From NCBI RefSeq assembly GCF_019396385.1, contig NZ_JAHKRN010000041.1, positions 16,161-80,160 of the forward strand: DNA of 64,000 nucleotides, read 5' to 3'. The stretch comes from Nonomuraea harbinensis. Its GTDB lineage: Bacteria > Actinomycetota > Actinomycetes > Streptosporangiales > Streptosporangiaceae. A program made the translations under genes and the position numbers. Under the pieces are notes generated by a model that saw only the letters and a list, made by a program, of their open reading frames with translations, did not search any database and was not told where the DNA came from. Within the stretch, counting starts at the first letter, position 1. The number at the start of each line of letters is the position of its first letter. Of the stretch, positions 32,249 through 40,824 are shown piece after piece.

Positions 32249-33748
32249 TCACTGCCGGGTGATCACCACGTCGTCCACCGCCGCCTCGACCAGGCTCGCG
32301 GTGCCCGCGTCGGCCGCCTCGACGACGACGCGCACGGTCTGCCCGGCGAAGGCGGAGACGTCGGCGGTGGCGGTGGCCCAGGCCGCGTCGCGGTCGACGG
32401 CCGCGCCGAGCCGCTCCACCACGGTCGCCGTGGTCGTGCCGACGACCCGTACCCGGAAGAAGTCGGCGCTGGTGGCGTTGCTGCCGTGGGCCAGGTACCA
32501 CGACAGCGACAACCGGAGCTGGCCGCTTGTCGGGAGCGTGATCGCCGGCGACCTGACGGTGGTCACGCCGCCGTCGATGTCGTACGCGCCGGCGCTCGAA
32601 CCCGCGAGCGGGCCGGTGACCAGGGCGTTGACGCCGCTCGTGGTGGTGCCGAGCTGCTTGGGGCCGCTGGAGTCGGTGGCCTGCGGGTCGCCGCGCTCCC
32701 ATACGCCGGTGGTGGCGGTGTCGGTGCCGCCGGGGTTCACCGTCCAGCCGGTGGCGGTCTCGAAGGTGTCGGACCAGACGGGCTGCGGCTGCTCGGCGGT
32801 GGCGAGGGTCCAGACGGCGTGCGCGACGGCGTCCGTGTTGCGGTCGAGCGCGGTGTCGCTGATGTTCGCGGTGGTGTCGCAGGAGCGGTGGTAGCAGGGG
32901 TCGAACTCCTGCCCGGCGGTGCCGCCCCAGAGCTGCGCCTGGGCGCTGGACTTGATGCCCTCGGCGCCGGTGAACGTGCCGCCCGCCGGGATCCCGGCGC
33001 TGATGAACGGCCCGTAGTCGGAGCGGCCGTCGAAGTCGGTGCCCCGGGTGGGCACGCCGATGCCCGCGAAGTAGCTCTGCAGGACCTGCTCCAGCTCGGC
33101 CGACCCGGCAGGGCCCGGTCCCGCCCCGGTGCCGTCGGAGTCGTCGCCGTCGTAGATGAAGTAGCCGGCGTTGGGCGAGCCGACCATGTCGAAGTTCAGG
33201 TAGCCGCCGATCCTGGCGCGCTCGGCGGCGGGCAGGTTGTTCACGTAGTAGCGGGAGCCGCGCAGCCCCAGCTCCTCGGCGCCCCACCAGGCGAAGCGCA
33301 GGTGCCGGTTCGGCTGCAGCCCCTGGCGGGCCACCTCCAGCGCGACTTCGAGGATGGCGGCCGAGCCCGAGCCGTTGTCGTTGATGCCGGGGCCGGCGGT
33401 CACGCTGTCGAGGTGGGCGCCGACCATGAGCACGTCGTCCATGTCGCCGCCGGGCCAGTCGGCGATGACGTTGTAGCCGGTGGCGCCGTTGTAGGTGAAC
33501 GACTGGAGGGTGGTGGCGTAGCCGGCGGCGTTGAGCAGGTTCCTGACGTAGTTGGCGGAGGCCAGGTAGCCGGGCCTGCCGTGCGCCCGGTTGCCGCCGT
33601 TGGCGGTGGCGATGGACTGCAACTGGCTCAGGTGGGCCTTCACGTTCGACAGGGGGATGTCGGGAGCGGCGGCCGCCGCCGCGGCGGGCGCGGTCAGGGC
33701 CAGTGGGACGGCGAGCACGACGGCGCAGAGCGCCGGGAGTAACTTCAC
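32249..33748 (-). CDS. Secreted M28 zinc aminopeptidase with C-terminal beta-sandwich
   Basis: 499 residues. A signal peptide (KLLPALCAVVLAVPLALTAP) precedes an M28A di-zinc catalytic domain like Streptomyces griseus aminopeptidase. Metal ligands appear in GAHLDSVTAGPGINDNGSG, WWGAEELGLRGS, LNFDMVGSPN and YHRSCDT. After residue 320 a beta-sandwich module resembling proprotein-convertase P or jelly-roll domains follows (SDTFETATGW to the end). It probably releases N-terminal residues from extracellular peptides. The tandem neighbour at 33824 is a paralogue lacking this module but with an inserted PA domain. A hairpin terminator lies between the two genes. Confidence 0.93.
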   Translation of the reverse strand: MKLLPALCAVVLAVPLALTAPAAAAAAAPDIPLSNVKAHLSQLQSIATANGGNRAHGRPGYLASANYVRNLLNAAGYATTLQSFTYNGATGYNVIADWPGGDMDDVLMVGAHLDSVTAGPGINDNGSGSAAILEVALEVARQGLQPNRHLRFAWWGAEELGLRGSRYYVNNLPAAERARIGGYLNFDMVGSPNAGYFIYDGDDSDGTGAGPGPAGSAELEQVLQSYFAGIGVPTRGTDFDGRSDYGPFISAGIPAGGTFTGAEGIKSSAQAQLWGGTAGQEFDPCYHRSCDTTANISDTALDRNTDAVAHAVWTLATAEQPQPVWSDTFETATGWTVNPGGTDTATTGVWERGDPQATDSSGPKQLGTTTSGVNALVTGPLAGSSAGAYDIDGGVTTVRSPAITLPTSGQLRLSLSWYLAHGSNATSADFFRVRVVGTTTATVVERLGAAVDRDAAWATATADVSAFAGQTVRVVVEAADAGTASLVEAAVDDVVITRQ

Positions 33749-33771
33749 GGGGTCCTCCGTGGGGGGTGAGA

Positions 33772-33800
33772 GGGGGAGCGGCGTGGTGCGCCGCTCCCCC
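33772..33800 (-). terminator. Terminator hairpin between the two M28 genes
   Basis: Perfect 12-bp stem GGGGGAGCGGCG (33772-33783) with CGCCGCTCCCCC (33789-33800) and a five-base loop, 24 bp past the stop of the upstream M28 gene. It indicates that the two peptidase genes are transcribed separately. Confidence 0.75.
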
Positions 33801-33823
33801 GCCGGAGCGTCGGCCGGTGACGG

Positions 33824-35383
33824 TTACCGGCTGACCTGGTGGTTGTGCCCGTGGTACGGCGCGCCGCGCAGTTGGAGCGGCGCCCCGGCGTTCGTGCGGG
33901 CGGTCGTGCCGCCCGGCAGGCTGCGGTCGTAGGCGTAGGTCACCGCGGAGTGCACGATGGCTCCCGTGTTGACCAGCAGCGCCTCGGTGCTGACGTTGTC
34001 GATCGTGTCGCAGGCCCGGTGGTAGCACGGGTCGTAGGCGACTCCCGCCGTGCCGCCGTACTTCGCGGCCTCCTCCTCGGTCTTCACGCCCTCGGCGCCG
34101 GTGAACAGGCCGCCGGACGGGATGCCGGCCTCGATGAACGGCCCGTAGTCGGAGCGGCCGTCGAAGTCGGTGCCGCCGTGCGGCAGGCGCAGCGCGTCGA
34201 AGAACCGCTCGAACGTCGCCTCGATCTCGTCGGAGCCGGGCGGGCCCGCGGGCGCGCCGGTCGCGTCGGAGTCGTCGCCGTCGTAGATCTTGTACGCGTA
34301 GTTCGGCGAGCCGATCATGTCGAAGTTCAGGTACAGCTTGATCTTCGCGCGCTCCGCGGCCGGCAGGTTCGCCACGTAGTACTCGGAGCCGATCAGGTTC
34401 AGCTCTTCCGCGCCCCACCAGGCGAAGCGCAGCTTGTTGACCGTCGGCAGCTTGGCCATGAGCAGGGCGGTCTCCAGGATGCCCGCGCTGCCGGTGCCGT
34501 TGTCGTTGATGCCGGGGCCGGCGGTGACGCTGTCCAGGTGCGCGCCGAACATGACGACGTTGCCCGGGTTACCGCTCCGGGAGTCGGCGATCACGTTGTA
34601 GGTGGTGCGGGTCTCGCTCTCGGTGTCGGTGGCCAGGCGCACCACGCTGGTCGTGGCGGCCAGTTCGGCGCCGATCTCGAAGCCGGTGCCGACCACCGGG
34701 ATGGTGACCGTGGGCACGCCGAGGGTGCCCTGCAAGGTCGCGGTGCGGCCTTCCTGGCCCTCGTTGAAGATGATCACACCGGCGGCGCCCGCGGCCTGGG
34801 CGTTCTCCGCCTTGACGCGGAAGTCACAGCTGCCGCGCTGGATCAGCGCGATGTTGCCGGGCGTGAAACCGGCGAAGTCCGCCGGCTCGCAGCCGGAGGT
34901 CGAGCCCGGCTGGGCGGGCGGCGGGATCTGCAGGTCCACGTTCTGCACGGTCGCGGTCACGTCCCCGGCGCCGGAGTACGTCATGGTCGCGAACTCGCCG
35001 ACCACGCTCCCGTCCGGCGGGGTCGGAGTGTACGTGCGCGGATCGGGTGAGATCCGTTGCATGGTGGCCGTGGAGTTCTGCATGAAGAACGGGAACTCGA
35101 ACGGCTGGATCGTGACCTTGTAACCCGCCTGGCGCAGCTTGCCCGCCACGTAGTCGCGCGAGGCGTCGTAGCCGGGCGTGCCCGAGGCGCGGGTGCCCCC
35201 GTTGGCGTCGGCGATCCTCTGGAACGCCTCCAGGTGCCGGACGACAGGCTTGGCCTTGACCGATCTGGCCAAGGCCGTCGGATCGGGATCCGCCTGTGCC
35301 GGGGTGACGAGGGCGACAGGAAGGGCGAGGGCCACTGCCAGGGTGCCGGCTCGGGCCACGCCCTTGGGGAGGTGGAAGCGCAT
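33824..35383 (-). CDS. Secreted M28 zinc aminopeptidase with PA domain
   Basis: 519 residues from the ATG preceded by GGAGG; a GTG 75 bases upstream is less likely because it would bury the signal peptide (GTLAVALALPVALVTPAQA). A protease-associated insert (about 120-235, with SCDFRVKAENAQAAGAAGVIIFN) precedes the metal-site motifs GAHLDSVTAGPGINDNGTG, WWGAEELNLIGS, LNFDMIGSPN and YHRACDT. These match the downstream paralogue closely, so the pair arose by tandem duplication followed by domain change. The protein ends soon after the catalytic domain in a short Gly/His tail. Confidence 0.93.
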   Translation of the reverse strand: MRFHLPKGVARAGTLAVALALPVALVTPAQADPDPTALARSVKAKPVVRHLEAFQRIADANGGTRASGTPGYDASRDYVAGKLRQAGYKVTIQPFEFPFFMQNSTATMQRISPDPRTYTPTPPDGSVVGEFATMTYSGAGDVTATVQNVDLQIPPPAQPGSTSGCEPADFAGFTPGNIALIQRGSCDFRVKAENAQAAGAAGVIIFNEGQEGRTATLQGTLGVPTVTIPVVGTGFEIGAELAATTSVVRLATDTESETRTTYNVIADSRSGNPGNVVMFGAHLDSVTAGPGINDNGTGSAGILETALLMAKLPTVNKLRFAWWGAEELNLIGSEYYVANLPAAERAKIKLYLNFDMIGSPNYAYKIYDGDDSDATGAPAGPPGSDEIEATFERFFDALRLPHGGTDFDGRSDYGPFIEAGIPSGGLFTGAEGVKTEEEAAKYGGTAGVAYDPCYHRACDTIDNVSTEALLVNTGAIVHSAVTYAYDRSLPGGTTARTNAGAPLQLRGAPYHGHNHQVSR

Positions 35384-35489
35384 TCGGCTCCTCCGCAAGG
35401 AATCTGGTTGGGACTGTCTCCCCCGATTCAAGTCGCGCTGGAACGTTAACCAGAGCACGGCACCCTGAAAAGACCCAGATATGCGATTT

Positions 35490-36509
35490 TCAGCCCACTA
35501 CGTCGTCCTTGGCTGAATCCACGTTGGTCTTCAGCTCCTCCATCACCTCGGCGTACCCCAGGTAGCTGTACCGTTCGGCGGCACGCCACGGGTAGACCTG
35601 ACCGGCCTTGACCGCGGGCAGCTCGCTCCAGGTCGGCTTCTTCGCCATCTCGCCGGCCTTCATGGACTGGGCCCTGGCGTCCACCAGGATCACGTCGGCC
35701 TCGTACTTGTCGGCGTTCTCCCAGCTCAGCACCTCCCAGAAGCCGCCCTCGCTCTCCGTCGGACCGGCCGGGGAGACGACGTCGAGGCCCAACTCCTTGA
35801 AGTAGGCCAGGTCAGGGTGGTCGGGCAGGTACGCGACGTACAGGTTGTCGGGGGTGGCCGTGACGACCATGACCTTCAGCCCCGGCCTGGCGGCGGCGGA
35901 CTCCTTGAGCTGGGCACTCGCGGCCTCGAAGCGGGACTTGGCCTCGGCGACCGGCGCGGCGTCCAGGTCGGCGCCCAGCGCGGCGGCCAGGCCGGCGTAG
36001 CGCTCGATGACCTCGGTGAGCTTCTTGCCGCCGAGCAGGACGCCGAGCGTCGGGGCGACCTGCTCGATGGCGTCCGCCGACTCCTCGGGCACGTACCAGA
36101 GCGAGTCCTTCAGGTACATGCCCGAGACGAGCAGGTCGGGCCGGACCGAGATGAACTTCTCGACGTTGAACTCGCCCCACGTATTGCCGATCGACTCCAC
36201 GGCGGCGATGTCGACCTCGCCCACCTCGGGGTCGCGCCCGCCGTCCTTGAGCCGGTGCGGGCCGAACACGGCGACCGGGCGCACGCCGAAGTCCCACAGC
36301 GCCGCCGCGGAGGCGGACTGGGCCACCACCCGCTCCGGCCGCTGCGGCAGGGAGATCTTCTTGCCGCGGTCGTCCGTCCAGGTCCAGGCTTCCTGCGCGG
36401 AGGCGGACGGCGCGGACGCGGGCGGCGCCTCCGTCCCGCCGCACGCGGCGGTTCCCAGCAGAGCGGCTACGGCGAGGGTGACGAGTCCCCTACGCGGGAC
36501 AGTGGGCAT
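35490..36509 (-). CDS. Iron-siderophore ABC transporter substrate-binding lipoprotein
   Basis: 339 residues, class III periplasmic-binding fold (PF01497, FecB/FepB-like), predicted to catch a ferric siderophore outside the cell. A lipobox TAACGG follows a hydrophobic signal. Conserved parts are WTDDRGKKISLPQRPERVVAQS, a central helix, and EADVILVDARAQS. The ATG at 36509 follows GGAGGAG. Upstream is a DtxR/IdeR-type iron box (36548-36566), so expression should rise when iron is scarce. No permease or ATPase gene is adjacent, so it depends on a transporter encoded elsewhere. Confidence 0.92.
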   Translation of the reverse strand: MPTVPRRGLVTLAVAALLGTAACGGTEAPPASAPSASAQEAWTWTDDRGKKISLPQRPERVVAQSASAAALWDFGVRPVAVFGPHRLKDGGRDPEVGEVDIAAVESIGNTWGEFNVEKFISVRPDLLVSGMYLKDSLWYVPEESADAIEQVAPTLGVLLGGKKLTEVIERYAGLAAALGADLDAAPVAEAKSRFEAASAQLKESAAARPGLKVMVVTATPDNLYVAYLPDHPDLAYFKELGLDVVSPAGPTESEGGFWEVLSWENADKYEADVILVDARAQSMKAGEMAKKPTWSELPAVKAGQVYPWRAAERYSYLGYAEVMEELKTNVDSAKDDVVG

Positions 36510-36547
36510 GGGGACTCCTCCGGATTTACCGATCTGTGGTCCGTATA

Positions 36548-36566
36548 TTAGCTTAGCCTTACCTAA
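36548..36566 (-). promoter_or_regulatory. DtxR/IdeR iron box
   Basis: TTAGCTTAGCCTTACCTAA is a near match to the 19-bp iron-box consensus TTAGGTTAGSCTAACCTAA, with two mismatches. It sits 39 bp upstream of the siderophore-binding protein gene in the gap shared with the NhaA-DsbA gene. Fe2+-bound IdeR would repress from here. Confidence 0.88.
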
Positions 36567-36630
36567 CCCGAAAGGTCTCCCGTGCACTCCCCGCGGAACC
36601 CTAAGATCGAGCGCAGGGGGTGAGCCGCCG

Positions 36631-38454
36631 ATGCTCCGGGCGATATTCAAGACCGAGGCAGGCAGCACCACGCTGCTGCTCGCCGCCACGATCGTGGCCA
36701 TGCTCTGGGCCAACTCGCCGTGGGGCGACACCTACGAGGCGTTCTGGCACATCCCGGTCGGGCTCACGTTCGGCGACGCCACGTTCTCCCTCGATCTGCG
36801 CCACTGGGTGAACGACGGGCTGATGGCGATCTTCTTCTTCGTCATCGGCCTGGAGATCTCCTACGAGATGCGCCTCGGGCAGATGCGCGACCGCCGGCTG
36901 GTCGCCGTGCCGGCCCTCGCCGCGCTCGGCGGGCTGGTCGTCCCCGCGGGCATCTACCTGATGCTCAACGCGGGCGGGCCCGGCGCCGTCGGCTGGGGCG
37001 TGCCGATCGCCACCGACACCGCGTTCGTGCTGGGCCTGCTCGCCGTGGTGGGGGCGCGCTGCCCCGACCCGCTGCGGGCCTTCCTGCTCACGCTGGCGAT
37101 CGTGGACGACGTGCTCGCCATCATGATCATCGCCATCTTCTACACGGCGAGCCTGTCCGTCCCCGCGCTCGTCACCGCGGTGCTGCTGCTCGCCGCGATC
37201 ATGCTGCTGCGGTGGCTGCGGATCTGGCGCGCGCCCGCGTACATCGTGCTCGGCTTCGCGCTGTGGGTGGCGACGCTGGAGAGCGGCGTGCACCCGACGC
37301 TGGTCGGCATCGCGCTCGGCGTGCTGGTTTTCGTGTACGCGCCCAGCGACCGGAAGCTGATCAGGGCCGGCGAGGCCGTGCAGGAGCTGACCTACGCGCC
37401 CAACCCGCGGGCGGCCGTGGAGGCGACGCGGCTGGTGCGCATGTCGGTCTCCGTGAACGAACGGCTGCAGCTGCTGCTCCACCCGTGGAGCAGCTACGTG
37501 ATCGTGCCGATCTTCGCGCTGGCCAACGCCGGCATCCGGCTCGACAGCGAGACCCTGAGCGCGGCGATGACCTCGCCGATCTCCATCGGCGTGGCGCTGG
37601 GCCTGCTCGCCGGCAAGCTCCTCGGCATCACCCTCGGCACCTGGCTGCCGCTCCGGCTCAACTGGGGCGTCCTGCCGGGCAACCTGGTGTGGGGCCAGGT
37701 GCTGGGCGGCGCGGCGGTGTCCGGCATCGGGTTCACGGTCTCGCTGTTCATCGTGGAGCTGGCCTTCGAGGACCCGCTGCTGATCAGCGAGGCCAAGATC
37801 GGCATCCTCGCCGGGTCGATCGCCTCGGCGCTGCTCGGCTGGATCATCTTCAAACTGGCGTGGAACCGGGGCGGCGTGTGCGCCCCTCCGGACGCCGCCG
37901 CCGAGCCGGAGGAGGAGCGGCCGGAGCTGCTCAGCACGCCGGTCGGCCCCGACGACCACGTGCGCGGCCCGGCGGACGCCGCCGTCACCGTGGTCGAGTA
38001 CGGCGACTTCGAGTGCCCCTACTGCGGGCGGCTGCACCCGATCCTGGAGGAGCTGCGGCGCCGCCGCCCCGACGTGCGGTTCGTGTTCCGCCACTACCCG
38101 CTCCGCGACATGCACCCGCGCGCGCTGGCCGCCGCGCTGGTGGCCGAGGCGGCCGGCCGCGACGGCCGGTTCTGGGAGATGCACGACAAGCTCTACGCCG
38201 CCCAGCGCGCGCTCGCCGACGCCGACCTCGCGCGTTACGCGGCCGAGCTGAAGGTCGACCTGTCGGCTCCGATCGCCGCCCGCGCCGCCAGGATCGAGCG
38301 CGACGAGCGATCAGGCCGGGAAAGCGGGGTACGAGGCACCCCGACCCTGTTCATCAACGGCGTACGCTACCGAGGCAGGCTGGACCTCGCACCGATCATC
38401 GAAGCGGTGGAGAAGGCACGCCCCGCCGCCGCCCCCGGGAAAAAGACCCCCTGA
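36631..38454 (+). CDS. nhaA: NhaA Na+/H+ antiporter fused to a DsbA-like thioredoxin domain
   Basis: 607 residues in two parts. Residues 1 to about 400 form an NhaA antiporter of about 12 helices, with the key Asp pair in LAIVDDVLAI and the discontinuous helix region GVPIATDTAFVLGLL. Residues about 425-600 are a DsbA/DsbG-like thioredoxin fold with the CPYC motif in GDFECPYCGRLHP and the cis-Pro region RGTPTLFINGV. Such fusions are known in actinobacteria. The thioredoxin part may act on disulfides at the outer membrane face or be regulatory. It shares a divergent promoter gap with the iron-regulated binding-protein gene. Confidence 0.92.
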   Translation: MLRAIFKTEAGSTTLLLAATIVAMLWANSPWGDTYEAFWHIPVGLTFGDATFSLDLRHWVNDGLMAIFFFVIGLEISYEMRLGQMRDRRLVAVPALAALGGLVVPAGIYLMLNAGGPGAVGWGVPIATDTAFVLGLLAVVGARCPDPLRAFLLTLAIVDDVLAIMIIAIFYTASLSVPALVTAVLLLAAIMLLRWLRIWRAPAYIVLGFALWVATLESGVHPTLVGIALGVLVFVYAPSDRKLIRAGEAVQELTYAPNPRAAVEATRLVRMSVSVNERLQLLLHPWSSYVIVPIFALANAGIRLDSETLSAAMTSPISIGVALGLLAGKLLGITLGTWLPLRLNWGVLPGNLVWGQVLGGAAVSGIGFTVSLFIVELAFEDPLLISEAKIGILAGSIASALLGWIIFKLAWNRGGVCAPPDAAAEPEEERPELLSTPVGPDDHVRGPADAAVTVVEYGDFECPYCGRLHPILEELRRRRPDVRFVFRHYPLRDMHPRALAAALVAEAAGRDGRFWEMHDKLYAAQRALADADLARYAAELKVDLSAPIAARAARIERDERSGRESGVRGTPTLFINGVRYRGRLDLAPIIEAVEKARPAAAPGKKTP

Positions 38455-38457
38455 CGG

Positions 38458-38952
38458 ATGGAGATCTCCGGCATGGCCTCTTCGAACCTTCTCAACGTCC
38501 TGCTCGCGATCCTGTCCTGCGCGGTGCCGGGCATCGGCGTCGTGGTCACGGCCATGGGCCGGCGGACCCACGGACGCGCGGCGGTCATCGGCCTGCTGGG
38601 CTGCGTCGCGCTGCTGCTGGAGGGCCTGCTCCGGCTCGGCCAGACGATCTTCCTGCGGACCATCGTGGAGACCGTCGGCCTCCGCGAGGCGGGCGGCGTG
38701 CTGGCGTTGCTGGGGCTGGTCTCGTTCGTGCTGGCGACGACCGGCGTCGGCCTCCTGATCTGGGCCGTGGTAGCCCGCCGCACCCCGCAGCCCGCCGCCC
38801 CGGGTTGGCAGCAGCCGCAGCCCGGCCCCCAGCAGGGCTGGCAGCAGCAGCCCCCGGCCGGCCCGCACCAGAACCCGCAGGCGGGCCCGTACCAGAACCC
38901 GAACCCCGGGCCCTACCAGAACCCGCAGGGCTGGCAGCAGCCCCCGACCTGA
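38458..38952 (+). CDS. Small membrane protein with Pro/Gln-rich tail
   Basis: 164 residues (or 159 from the ATG at 38473), starting three bases after the NhaA fusion stop, hence probably co-transcribed. Three hydrophobic helices in the first 105 residues are followed by a tail built from imperfect repeats of GPYQNPQ and GWQQP type, which is likely disordered. I do not recognise a family. Confidence 0.68.
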   Translation: MEISGMASSNLLNVLLAILSCAVPGIGVVVTAMGRRTHGRAAVIGLLGCVALLLEGLLRLGQTIFLRTIVETVGLREAGGVLALLGLVSFVLATTGVGLLIWAVVARRTPQPAAPGWQQPQPGPQQGWQQQPPAGPHQNPQAGPYQNPNPGPYQNPQGWQQPPT

Positions 38953-39020
38953 CCGATCCGGATGGGACGAAGGCGGCAGATGTGACAATCTTGGAGCACA
39001 CCCCGCCTCCGAAGGGCATC

Positions 39021-39356
39021 ATGAATCCAGAGCAGCCCGGCGGTCCCGAAGGGGACATGACGATCAGGCGTCGCTGGGACGGCCCGGCCCCGCCCCCGCC
39101 GCGGCGGCAGGCGACGCCCCCGCACCCCCTCCCGCCGCCCGCGAACGCGGCGCCCCTGTTCCCCCAGCCTCCGCGCATGCCGCCGCCGGAGGACAACCGG
39201 ACGCAGCGGCTGGACTACACGCCGGACCTGCTGCCCGACGTCGCCTACGAGACCAGGAGGTCCCGGTCGGGCTGGTGGTGGCTGTTCGCGGTGGGCGGCG
39301 TCCTGCTGCTGGTGGTGGCGCTGGCCGCAGCCGTGCTGCTGTCGGCCAACTCCTAG
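39021..39356 (+). CDS. Pro-rich single-pass membrane protein
   Basis: About 111 residues from the ATG at 39021 (GAAGG upstream); an in-frame GTG at 38982 would add 13. A proline-rich cytoplasmic segment (PPPPRRQATPPHPLPPP) is followed by one C-terminal transmembrane helix (WWWLFAVGGVLLLVVALAAA). No family recognised. Its stop overlaps the convergent gene's stop by two or three bases. Confidence 0.65.
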   Translation: MNPEQPGGPEGDMTIRRRWDGPAPPPPRRQATPPHPLPPPANAAPLFPQPPRMPPPEDNRTQRLDYTPDLLPDVAYETRRSRSGWWWLFAVGGVLLLVVALAAAVLLSANS

Positions 39357-39805
39357 GCCCTGGTGAAGTCCATCGTCCAGTTGGTCTCCCAGGTCCGCTC
39401 GCCGTCGGCCGAGAGCGCCTGCTCCCACCGGCAGGCGTCCGGCCCGAGCACGGTCCACAGGAACCGGGAGCGCACCGGCGTCCCCTCGTGCAGTTCGTCG
39501 GCGTAGAACCGGCCGCGGTCGCCGTCGAAGCCGCCCACCATGGGCGGCAGGTCGAGCGTGCCGGTGCGGCTGCTGGACCAGTAGATGGACCACAGCCGCG
39601 TGGCCAGCTCGTACAGCCGCAGCGTCAGCCCGCTGTAGCCGAGGGTCGGGAAGTGGATCTCGTCGAAGTTGGCGGCGCCGCCGAAGTGGCGGGTGCTGGT
39701 CGAGACGCCCGGGAACTCCTCCCAGTCGTCGCTGCCGGCCAGGCGCTTGACCAGGCGGCGGTTCGCCACGTTCCAGGTGCCGGCGAGGAAGTCGAAGTCG
39801 TTCAT
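39353..39805 (-). CDS. Conserved hypothetical protein, beta-rich
   Basis: 150 residues from the ATG at 39805. It opens NDFDFLAGTWNVANRRLV and is rich in Trp and beta-prone stretches, like small lipocalin-type DUF1579 proteins, but that is a guess. It diverges from a WYL regulator with 44 bp between the starts and a TGACA-N5-TGTCA palindrome in the gap. Such one-to-one divergent pairs often mean the regulator controls this gene. Confidence 0.72.
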   Translation of the reverse strand: MNDFDFLAGTWNVANRRLVKRLAGSDDWEEFPGVSTSTRHFGGAANFDEIHFPTLGYSGLTLRLYELATRLWSIYWSSSRTGTLDLPPMVGGFDGDRGRFYADELHEGTPVRSRFLWTVLGPDACRWEQALSADGERTWETNWTMDFTRA

Positions 39806-39829
39806 GCGGAGACGGTAAGGGCGGGTCGC

Positions 39830-39844
39830 TGACATGTAGTGTCA
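39830..39844. promoter_or_regulatory. TGACA-N5-TGTCA palindrome, candidate WYL-regulator operator
   Basis: TGACA (39830-39834) and TGTCA (39840-39844) are exact inverted halves with a five-base spacer. They lie six bases before the GTG of the WYL regulator and 25 bp from the divergent gene. This suggests autoregulation and control of the neighbour. Confidence 0.5.
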
Positions 39845-39849
39845 GTGAT

Positions 39850-40824
39850 GTGCGCGCCTCCCGCCTCGTCTCGATCCTGCTGCTCCTGCAGACACGGGGC
39901 CGGATGACGGCCAGGGAGCTCGCCGAGCGGCTGGAGGTGTCGGTCCGCACGATCTACCGCGACGTGGACTCGCTGCACGCCGCCGGCATCCCGCTCTACG
40001 GCGACGCCGGGCCGAGCGGCGGCTACCAGTTGCTCGACGGCTACCGCACCAGGCTGACCGGGCTGACCGCCGACGAGGCCGAGTCGCTGTTCCTGGCCGG
40101 GCTGCCGGGCCCGGCGGCCGAGCTGGGGCTGGGCGCCGTCGTGGCGGCCGCCCAGCTCAAGCTGATGGCGGCGCTGCCGGTGGAGCTGCGCGACCGGGCC
40201 GGCCGCATCCAGGAGCGCTTCCTGCTGGACGCCCCGGCTTGGTACCGGGATCCGGAGCCGGTCACCCACCTGCCGGCCGTGGCCGAGGCGGTGTGGAACG
40301 AGCACCCGCTGCGGGTCCGCTACCGCCGCTGGCGGGCGCCCCAGGAGGTGGAACGCCGGCTGGAGCCGTACGGGCTGGTGGTCAAGGCCGGGCGGTGGTA
40401 TCTGGTGGCCCGCTGCGGCGAGGGCGTGCGCACCTACCGGGTGTCGCAGATCCTGGAGCTCCACCCGCTGCCCGGCCGGATCACCCGCCCGGCGGGCTTC
40501 GACCTGGCCGCCCACTGGCAGGGCTACCTGGCGGAGTTCGAGGCCAGGCTGCGCCGGGGCGAGGCGGTGGTCCGGCTGTCGCCGTCCGGCCTGGAGCGGC
40601 TGCGCGACCTGATGACGCCCGGCGTGGTCGCGGCAGCGAAGGAGACGGCCCAGCCGCCGGACGAGGAGGGCTGGATCACGGTGACGCTGCCCATCGAGTC
40701 CGTCGGGCACGCGGTGGCCGAGTTCCTCAGGCTGGGCGCCGACGCCGAGGTGGTCTCCCCTCCGGAGCTGCGCGAGCGGGTCGCCGCCACCGCCGAACGG
40801 ATCGTCCGCCGCTACCGCGGCTGA
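39850..40824 (+). CDS. YafY-like HTH-WYL transcriptional regulator
   Basis: 324 residues. The N-terminal winged HTH is RASRLVSILLLLQTRGRMTA through VSVRTIYRDVDSLHAAGIP, followed by a WYL domain with RYRRW, EPYGLVVKAGRWYLVARC and a WCX C-terminal part. WYL domains sense nucleotides or other ligands. The GTG has no clear ribosome site and sits right after a palindrome, so the transcript may be leaderless. Its 3' end overlaps the convergent acetyltransferase gene by 13 bases. Confidence 0.9.
   Translation: MRASRLVSILLLLQTRGRMTARELAERLEVSVRTIYRDVDSLHAAGIPLYGDAGPSGGYQLLDGYRTRLTGLTADEAESLFLAGLPGPAAELGLGAVVAAAQLKLMAALPVELRDRAGRIQERFLLDAPAWYRDPEPVTHLPAVAEAVWNEHPLRVRYRRWRAPQEVERRLEPYGLVVKAGRWYLVARCGEGVRTYRVSQILELHPLPGRITRPAGFDLAAHWQGYLAEFEARLRRGEAVVRLSPSGLERLRDLMTPGVVAAAKETAQPPDEEGWITVTLPIESVGHAVAEFLRLGADAEVVSPPELRERVAATAERIVRRYRG

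Noticed and set aside
30855..34418. 1,187-residue frame on the minus strand
   Set aside because: Only its last part (about 126 residues) is a plausible membrane protein; the rest is antisense or out of frame with DUF523 and the M28 gene.
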